A stretch of DNA of 64,000 bases from an uncultured Holdemania sp. GTDB lineage: Bacteria; Bacillota_I; Bacilli_A; Erysipelotrichales; Erysipelotrichaceae. Within the stretch, counting starts at the first letter, position 1, and each line of letters begins with the position of its first letter. This document shows, piece by piece, positions 58,942-64,000 of the stretch. The DNA lies in assembly GCA_947037125.1 (NCBI GenBank), contig CAMQTJ010000001.1, forward strand, positions 36,582 to 100,581. Direction: 5' to 3'. The notes beneath the pieces are model-generated. The model saw only the letters and a list, made by a program, of their open reading frames with translations, had not been told where the DNA came from and did not search any database. The position numbers and the translations under genes were made by a program.

Positions 58942-59646
58942 TTAAAATTTATAATTTTTTAAATAGTCATAATACCGCCTCTTGCATTCTTTTTTATATC
59001 TTCTTGATATTGGTATATGGGCATCATTATAGAAAAAATCTGTTTCCTCATTATACTTAAAGTAAAAAAAATTAATTATAAAAGCAGAATGACACTTTGA
59101 AAATCTCTCATCATCCATAAGTTTGGCCAAAGTTTTAAATGAACCTCGAACAATATAGATTTGATCAGTGGTAGTCAGTTTGTAATGATTACGTAAATTT
59201 TCAATATAAACTATATCTTTATACTTAATTGGATATATTACATTGTCTTTTCTGACTTTTATAAATTTATTATTATCTTTTATTTTAGTTACTAAATATT
59301 CAACCGCTAATTCTAACTCCCGCTCCATATGCTCTTTTCGAACAAAATAAAAAGGATTAAATTCAAATGATTTATAAACTAAATCGTCATGACTAGAAAC
59401 AAATATAATAATTGCTTTTTCATTGATTTTTTTTATTTTTTTAGCACATTCAAATCCATTAACCTTTGGCATGTCTATATCTAAAAAATAAATATCAAAT
59501 AATTTATCTTTAATAAGTTCACTTGAACTATCATTGACATATTCTATATTAAATTGAATATCATCATAATTCATTTCGATTATTTTTTTTATTTCCATTG
59601 AATAATTTTCATTGTCATCTACAATCAATATATCTTGTTCTAGCAT
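58942..59646 (-). CDS. LytTR-family response regulator (AgrA-like), copy 2
   Basis: 234 residues. Receiver domain (1-120) with acidic pocket Asp10-Asp11, phosphorylated Asp56 in YFLDIDMP, Ser near 86 (FVSSHDD) and a conserved Lys. C-terminal LytTR DNA-binding domain (about 138-234) with YIENLRNHYKL and RGSFKTLAKLM. AAAGGAG precedes the ATG. Own promoter (TATAAT region upstream) and own terminator: monocistronic, with no kinase directly attached. About half identical to the copy at 61334. Confidence 0.9.
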   Translation of the reverse strand: MLEQDILIVDDNENYSMEIKKIIEMNYDDIQFNIEYVNDSSSELIKDKLFDIYFLDIDMPKVNGFECAKKIKKINEKAIIIFVSSHDDLVYKSFEFNPFYFVRKEHMERELELAVEYLVTKIKDNNKFIKVRKDNVIYPIKYKDIVYIENLRNHYKLTTTDQIYIVRGSFKTLAKLMDDERFSKCHSAFIINFFYFKYNEETDFFYNDAHIPISRRYKKECKRRYYDYLKNYKF

Positions 59647-59705
59647 ATTAAAGTCTCCTTTAGAAGAATAATTATTACTAATTATAAAATTGTATGTTTA
59701 TTAAT

Positions 59706-59742
59706 TTAAAAAGCATATTGCAAATGCATATGCTTTTTAAAC
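59706..59742 (-). terminator. Terminator of the agrD-like gene
   Basis: Stem TTTAAAAAGCATAT / ATATGCTTTTTAAA (one bulge) with a GCATTTGC loop, 18 bp after the peptide stop. It separates the pheromone gene from the regulator downstream. Confidence 0.8.
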
Positions 59743-59759
59743 CTTTATGTAATCAAAGA

Positions 59760-59885
59760 TTACTTTTCTTGTCTTAATTCTGCAGGTTCTTCAGGTTGGT
59801 AAGTAAGCCACGACGAAGCTGTACCAGCTCCAATAATTGCTGTGTCTTCCAATAATGTAGCAACTACTTCAAGTATTTTGTTCAT
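59760..59885 (-). CDS. agrD: AgrD-like cyclic autoinducer peptide precursor (serine type)
   Basis: 41 residues, well below usual size cut-offs. N-terminal amphipathic segment MNKILEVVATLLEDTAIIGAG, then ASSWLT, then the charged recognition tail YQPEEPAELRQEK. The QPEEP-xEL tail after an aromatic residue is the hallmark of clostridial AgrD and close to the PKEL tail of staphylococcal AgrD. The ring residue is normally Cys; here Ser24 takes its place, predicting a lactone (as in FsrD/GBAP) with ring S24-T28. AAAGGAG precedes the ATG. It lies between an AgrC-like kinase and an AgrA-like regulator. No agrB is in the window. Confidence 0.8.
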   Translation of the reverse strand: MNKILEVVATLLEDTAIIGAGTASSWLTYQPEEPAELRQEK

Positions 59886-59958
59886 TTCTAGTTCTCCTTT
59901 CTATTTATATAATTTATAAATTTAGATTGATCAAAATGAAAATTGATTATCTAATTTG

Positions 59959-60020
59959 ATTTTACTATATAAACTTAAAAAAACAAATATTTTTGGTATT
60001 TTTGACGCATTATTGAGTAA
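59959..60020 (-). promoter_or_regulatory. agrD promoter with repeated upstream element
   Basis: TTACTCAATA and AATACCAAAA lie 20 bp apart (60020-60011 and 60000-59991), ending 26 bp upstream of a -10 box TAAAAT (59964-59959). The same pair occurs before the lipoprotein gene at 63175-63204. The position suits an activator such as a LytTR regulator. Confidence 0.6.
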
Positions 60021-60047
60021 AATGACATATATTTTAAATTAATCAAA

Positions 60048-61337
60048 CTAATCATTCACCTTATCTCTATCATTAGGTATTATTATCTCCAATATGAAGA
60101 CCCCATTATCTTTTGATATATAAATATCACCATCAGCTCTGACCACTTTCCTCTTAACACTATTTAAACCTAAACCATGCATTTTTTTATTTTTTTTAGT
60201 TGTTTTAAAATTAATATTACTTATATTTTTTTCATTATCTATTGTATTTGTTAATCTAATCATTATCAATCCTTCTACTTCTTTAAGGATAAATTCAATT
60301 TTTTTAGAATGATTGCAATTTTCAATAGCGTTGTCTAAAATATTACCTAAGATAATCCCTAAATTACTTAAATCATATTTAATGTCAAATGTTGCTACTT
60401 CACATTTGACAGAAATTCCATTATTTCTTGCGTTTTTTATTTTTAATGCAATTACGTAATCTATAACGTAATTTCCTGTATAAAATGTATTTTCTAAATT
60501 CTTAATTTCACTTGAATACAAATCTAAATTTAAAATAGCTCCACTTAAATCTTCATTCTCCAAAAAACCTCTAATAATTGATAGCTGATGTTTTAGATCA
60601 TGTTTTAGAGTCTTTATTTCAACATAATTAATTTTAGATTGATTAATTATTGACGTTTGACATTTTAACTCATTGAGTTCAATTAAATTTTCAATTTGTA
60701 TTTTCTCGTCATTTTTTATAGTAATAACACCAACGAAACCACAAATAAATATTGTAATATTTATTATTATCAACACTATAAAAATCATGTCCATGTCATA
60801 TTTTATAAAAAATTCGTAAGAAATAATTGTTGAGACTATTGTGGCAAAAAGTGCTATTACTATCCAAAACCACTTTTTATCAATAGATGTGGCTGTCGAG
60901 CTTTTTCTATTTTTAACTATTATGTAGCTCACAAATAAGTGAATAATACGTGTAATTGCAATTATAAAAACATATTGGTAATTATCCTTATCAATTTCAA
61001 CAAATTTCAGACCCAGCAAAACATATGGTATGTTGATTGATATCATTGTTGCAATCAAAGACAATAATAAAGGAGTTAAACCTATAGATATTTTTTCAAT
61101 TATATTATTCTTAAAGTACCTAACAGAATAAATAACACATATGAAAAAAAGTGAGATTGTTATGTAAATATTAAAGTTATCTGTTAAATTTAAATATAAT
61201 AGCAAAAAGAAAATTAAGATTGTAAAGCCTGCAAAATTAGTATTATTATATTTATCATTTTTAACCAAACAATTAGTTATACACCATACATGTGTTAACG
61301 ATTCTATGAAATTATTCAAAACATCAAAAAAACTCAT
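60048..61337 (-). CDS. AgrC-like sensor histidine kinase
   Basis: 429 residues. Six membrane segments in the first 210 residues, then a helical dimerisation region with the phospho-accepting His in KTLKHDLKHQLSI, and a GHKL ATPase domain: N box LGIILGNILDNAIENC, G box KKMHGLGLNSVK. This is the HPK10 class that detects cyclic peptides. The ATG overlaps the regulator stop by 4 bp. Likely receptor for the peptide encoded just downstream. Confidence 0.9.
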   Translation of the reverse strand: MSFFDVLNNFIESLTHVWCITNCLVKNDKYNNTNFAGFTILIFFLLLYLNLTDNFNIYITISLFFICVIYSVRYFKNNIIEKISIGLTPLLLSLIATMISINIPYVLLGLKFVEIDKDNYQYVFIIAITRIIHLFVSYIIVKNRKSSTATSIDKKWFWIVIALFATIVSTIISYEFFIKYDMDMIFIVLIIINITIFICGFVGVITIKNDEKIQIENLIELNELKCQTSIINQSKINYVEIKTLKHDLKHQLSIIRGFLENEDLSGAILNLDLYSSEIKNLENTFYTGNYVIDYVIALKIKNARNNGISVKCEVATFDIKYDLSNLGIILGNILDNAIENCNHSKKIEFILKEVEGLIMIRLTNTIDNEKNISNINFKTTKKNKKMHGLGLNSVKRKVVRADGDIYISKDNGVFILEIIIPNDRDKVND

Positions 61338-62041
61338 TTCCTTAATCCCCTTAAACTATTAAAATAGTTATCCCTACACGCTTTTTTATACATTCTTGAT
61401 ATAGGTATGATGTTATCTTTATAGTATAATTCATTAGCATTTTTATACTTTACATATCTAAAATTAACTAAAAAAGATACATGACTCCTAGCAAATCTTT
61501 CATCCCTTTTAATTTGACCTAATTCTCTAAAACTACCCCTTGTTATATACGTTTCATTTTCCGTAACAATTTTATAGTCATTCCTTAAGTTTTCAAGATA
61601 AATAATATCATCATACATAACAATATGAACATTACCTCTAATTTTAAATTCCAAAAATTTATGCGATTCACTAATATAATCAACTAAACATGTCATAGCA
61701 GAATCAAATTCTGTTGCAAAATGCTCTTTTCTAATAAAATAAAAAGGACTTTGCTCAAATGATTTATATACTAATTCATCATGGTTAGTAACAAATATGA
61801 TTACTGCATATTGATTTACTTCTTTAATAGCTTTTACTGTATCGAATCCATTTCTTTTTGGCATATCAATATCAATAAAATAAATATCGAACATTTCTTT
61901 TATTAAAACATCAGATGTACTATCAACTATGTACCTTACATTGAATTTGATATAATCCGTTTTATAATCTTTAATGTGCTGTGTAACAATTTCAGCTGTA
62001 TTTTCCATATCATCAATAACTAGTACTTTTTGTTGTATCAT
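61334..62041 (-). CDS. LytTR-family response regulator (AgrA-like), copy 1
   Basis: 235 residues. Receiver domain with Asp10-Asp11 and phospho-Asp57 in YFIDIDMP, then a LytTR domain (YLENLRNDYKI, RGSFRELGQI). Forms a two-gene operon with the AgrC-like kinase through ATGA overlap. GGGGTGG ribosome site; -10 TATAAT lies upstream in GTTATAATC. Candidate activator of the repeated promoter element. Confidence 0.9.
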   Translation of the reverse strand: MIQQKVLVIDDMENTAEIVTQHIKDYKTDYIKFNVRYIVDSTSDVLIKEMFDIYFIDIDMPKRNGFDTVKAIKEVNQYAVIIFVTNHDELVYKSFEQSPFYFIRKEHFATEFDSAMTCLVDYISESHKFLEFKIRGNVHIVMYDDIIYLENLRNDYKIVTENETYITRGSFRELGQIKRDERFARSHVSFLVNFRYVKYKNANELYYKDNIIPISRMYKKACRDNYFNSLRGLRK

Positions 62042-62263
62042 AAAACCACCCCTATATTTTAATATTTATTACTAAACTTAACTGTATCACATTTGATTAT
62101 AACATTAACATCATATTTTTTTAACTATAAATACATTTATTATTAATTGAATTTAAATAATCTTAAAAACATTACAAAAATTCATATAAGTGAAAATACA
62201 AAGTATCGTCAAACTTATACATCATATAACTACAAGAAATAATTATTGTATCAATGATGACAT

Positions 62264-62296
62264 TTATGATATAAAAAAAACACCATTTCTACAGTG
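62264..62296 (-). terminator. Terminator of the lipoprotein gene
   Basis: On the minus strand ACACTGT / ATGGTGT with an AGAA loop (two G-T pairs) is followed by eight T, just after the stop. Confidence 0.7.
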
Positions 62297-62305
62297 TCTT
62301 AATTA

Positions 62306-63091
62306 TTATTGATTGTATTTTACTAAAGCTTGATTCAATGCTTCATTAACTATTGATAAATTTATTAGATTATCTGAGTAAGGTATACTTTCCACATGGC
62401 TATTTTGTGTCAAATTCAATTCATTATTTACACTTATGTTAATAGCTTCTAATTCACCATCTAATAAGTTAAACGATGTACCATTAGTTGTTGAAAACTT
62501 TAAATTTACTGCTTCAATATTACCATGACTAATTAGTGTTGATATTTCAATTTTCACATCATGTTTTTCATAGTTACTGAATTTGATTAATTCTTTTTGA
62601 TAAAAATCTCCTAATCCTTTAATTTGTTGATTAAACGCTAAATTATAAACTTTAACGATTTGATATTTTGCCATAAAATCAACTTTCAATCCATTTAAAT
62701 CATCAATATTTATTTTTCTATTAAATTTATTATCGTTTAAAAATTTATTAATCGTTTCTATATCTTTAGAATATTCATGACCAACTGAATATTTTTTATA
62801 AGCATAAGTTTCATCAATTGGTTCCTCACAAATGTTTACACCATCGAATATAATATTATTTATTTTCTTTGTATTTGTATTTTCTGTTGAAGTACTCTTA
62901 TTAATATCAATTTTACTATAATCAAGACTTATTGTTGAATACCAACATGCACTGTCTTGATTAAATGACGTCTTTAAAACATGATCTTTTTCATATTCTT
63001 TTTTACTTAACAATACAGTATTATTAGCACTTAACTTACTACAACCACCTAATATAATAATTACTAAACATAATATAACAAATTTTTTCAT
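62306..63091 (-). CDS. Lipoprotein of the quorum-sensing region, unknown function
   Basis: 261 residues. Signal peptide MKKFVILCLVIIILGGC with the lipobox Cys at 17, then a mostly beta/alpha mixed domain without recognised motifs, ending NEALNQALVKYNQ. ATG 63091 follows GTGAGGATATGT. Monocistronic, with its own terminator. Its promoter carries the same repeated element as agrD, so it is probably induced by the peptide signal. Sequence family not recognised. Confidence 0.65.
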   Translation of the reverse strand: MKKFVILCLVIIILGGCSKLSANNTVLLSKKEYEKDHVLKTSFNQDSACWYSTISLDYSKIDINKSTSTENTNTKKINNIIFDGVNICEEPIDETYAYKKYSVGHEYSKDIETINKFLNDNKFNRKINIDDLNGLKVDFMAKYQIVKVYNLAFNQQIKGLGDFYQKELIKFSNYEKHDVKIEISTLISHGNIEAVNLKFSTTNGTSFNLLDGELEAINISVNNELNLTQNSHVESIPYSDNLINLSIVNEALNQALVKYNQ

Positions 63092-63143
63092 ACATATCCT
63101 CACTATTCATGCATCTTATTTTTATTCTTTTTTTGTTTGTTAT

Positions 63144-63204
63144 ATTATAACTTAAATATATATTTTTAAAATAGTTTTGGTATCATTGGTATTATTTTGA
63201 GTAA
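63144..63204 (-). promoter_or_regulatory. Lipoprotein promoter with agr-region repeat element
   Basis: TTACTCAAAA (63204-63195) and GATACCAAAA (63184-63175), with an extra ATACCAAT between them and a TTACCAAC ahead, spaced about 10 bp. A -10 box TATAAT lies at 63149-63144, 25 bp after the element, almost as in the agrD promoter. Confidence 0.6.
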
Positions 63205-63249
63205 GTTGGTAAGCAATATGTCATTAGTTTAATGATTAATTAATAATGC

Positions 63250-63284
63250 AAGACATTAGTTTATAAAACACTAATATCTTGCAT
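63250..63284. terminator. Hairpin between partial kinase gene and lipoprotein promoter
   Basis: Stem GCAAGA-x-ATTAGT / ACTAAT-x-TCTTGC with an AT-rich loop. T run only on the plus strand; it nevertheless lies right after the kinase stop. Confidence 0.55.
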
Positions 63285-63301
63285 CAATTTTTTCACTTAA
63301 T

Positions 63302-63965
63302 TTATATGCTATTTGGTATTAATATATCCACACTAAATAGATCATCTTTTTCTCTAATTTCTATTATACCCTTATGTTTATTTACAAGACTTCTAACACT
63401 TTTGATTCCATAACCATGATTTATTTTATCATTTTTACAAGTGATAAAATTGCATGTATTGTTCAATCCTTTATTTTCAATTGAATTAACAAGACTTATT
63501 TTTATGAATTCATTAGTTAATTTAAATTCAAACTCTAAAAAATTATCTCCTTTGGTATTCTCAATTGCATTATCAAATATATTAGCTAAAATCAAACATA
63601 AATCGTTTTGATCAATTTTCACATCAAATAATTCTATTTGGGATTTAACTTCAATATTTTTTTCTTTTGCTAAACTAATTTTTATATATATTAAATAATC
63701 TATAATATTATTCCCTGTATGAACAAAGTTAGTTACATTCCATACTTTATCACGATAATCAGATAATAATAATAACGCATGTTTCACATCATTTTTTTCT
63801 AAAAGAGCCGATACAATATCTAATTCATGATTTAAATCATGTTTTAAGACATGTAATTCATTATAATTTTCTTTTGTTTTATTCATTATAATTGATTGGT
63901 GTTCTAGTTCTTGAATCATTAATAAATTACATATTTTTTGCTTTTCATCTTTTTGAATAATGAAA
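63302..63965 (-). CDS. AgrC-like sensor histidine kinase, 5'-truncated at contig end
   Basis: The last ~220 residues of an HPK10 kinase: His in LHVLKHDLNHELDIV, N box LCLILANIFDNAIENT and G box NHGYGIKSVRSLV. The membrane sensor part is missing because the contig ends. The apparent start (GTG at 63982, coding M-C-S-S-D-L) lies in adapter sequence and is false; true coding sequence begins with the FIIQKDEKQK segment. A second receptor or a diverged copy for another peptide. Confidence 0.85.
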
Positions 63966-64000
63966 AGATCGGAAGAGCACACGTCTGAACTCCAGTCACT
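63966..64000. other. Illumina TruSeq adapter sequence at contig end
   Basis: Positions 63966-63999 read AGATCGGAAGAGCACACGTC followed by TGAACTCCAGTCAC, which is the TruSeq index adapter with no mismatch; the last base would be the first index base. Not genomic. Confidence 0.97.

Noticed and set aside
63302..63982. Complete short kinase starting M-C-S-S-D-L
   Set aside because: The start codon and first residues are encoded by sequencing adapter; the gene is truncated.

Overview
The window reads as a very AT-rich, low-GC Bacillota chromosome segment. It uses the standard bacterial code: TGA serves as a stop and tryptophan is TGG. The mix of a SpoIIQ-like sporulation protein, an Mbl/MreB protein, an F-type ATP synthase operon, many PTS operons, T-box control and agr-type quorum sensing suggests an anaerobic gut Erysipelotrichia-type firmicute. 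This placement is inferred from gene content, not from a marker gene. The right end is a contig end: positions 63966-63999 are an Illumina TruSeq adapter, so the last gene's first codons are artificial.

Layout: 0.1-4.2 kb holds cell-envelope and sporulation genes (tagO, mbl, spoIIQ-like, a DUF1146 protein, an M19 dipeptidase). 4.3-6.0 kb is an ABC-2 exporter. 6.0-12.4 kb is a tandem array of six paralogous WG-repeat lipoproteins with a relic of a seventh, followed by a VanW-family protein. 13.5-14.0 kb has a decayed two-gene mini-cistron behind a 21-bp-period direct repeat. 14.1-16.6 kb is a zinc-ribbon / SPFH-SHOCT / TM2 cluster, and 16.8 kb a lone serine recombinase. 17.7-25.1 kb is upp-atpZ-atpI-atpBEFHAGDC; the c subunit carries the Na+-binding signature.

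25.4-27.8 kb contains three copies of a compact three-hairpin RNA. Each has its own -10 box and terminator, GNRA tetraloops, and an invariant C-rich loop. A WYL regulator and an isochorismatase-family hydrolase lie between the copies. 27.8-30.4 kb is an amino-acid ABC transporter under a T-box leader. 30.6-36.3 kb holds an M18 aminopeptidase, an M15-like peptidase, an Asp/Asn/Cys-rich orphan protein, a MATE exporter and two proteins downstream of nagA. 36.3-44.3 kb is amino-sugar (probably N-acetylgalactosamine) metabolism: nagA-like deacetylase, agaS, a split mannose-class PTS, an agaZ-like gene and an AraC-type regulator. 44.3-47.5 kb has a polysaccharide deacetylase, tRNA-Glu and tRNA-Asn, and a second MATE exporter.

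47.7-52.4 kb is an eight-gene operon for a peptidoglycan-derived disaccharide: lactose/cellobiose-class PTS, MupG and a GntR repressor, with a palindromic operator at the promoter. 52.6-58.7 kb is a galactitol-class PTS operon with a class II aldolase, a TIM-like isomerase and a YjbQ protein, headed by a PRD regulator. 58.9-64 kb is an agr-like quorum-sensing region: two LytTR regulators, two AgrC-like kinases (one cut by the contig end), a lipoprotein, and a 41-codon AgrD-like pheromone gene with serine in place of the usual cysteine. No agrB is present. The pheromone gene and the lipoprotein gene share a repeated promoter element, so they probably form one regulon.
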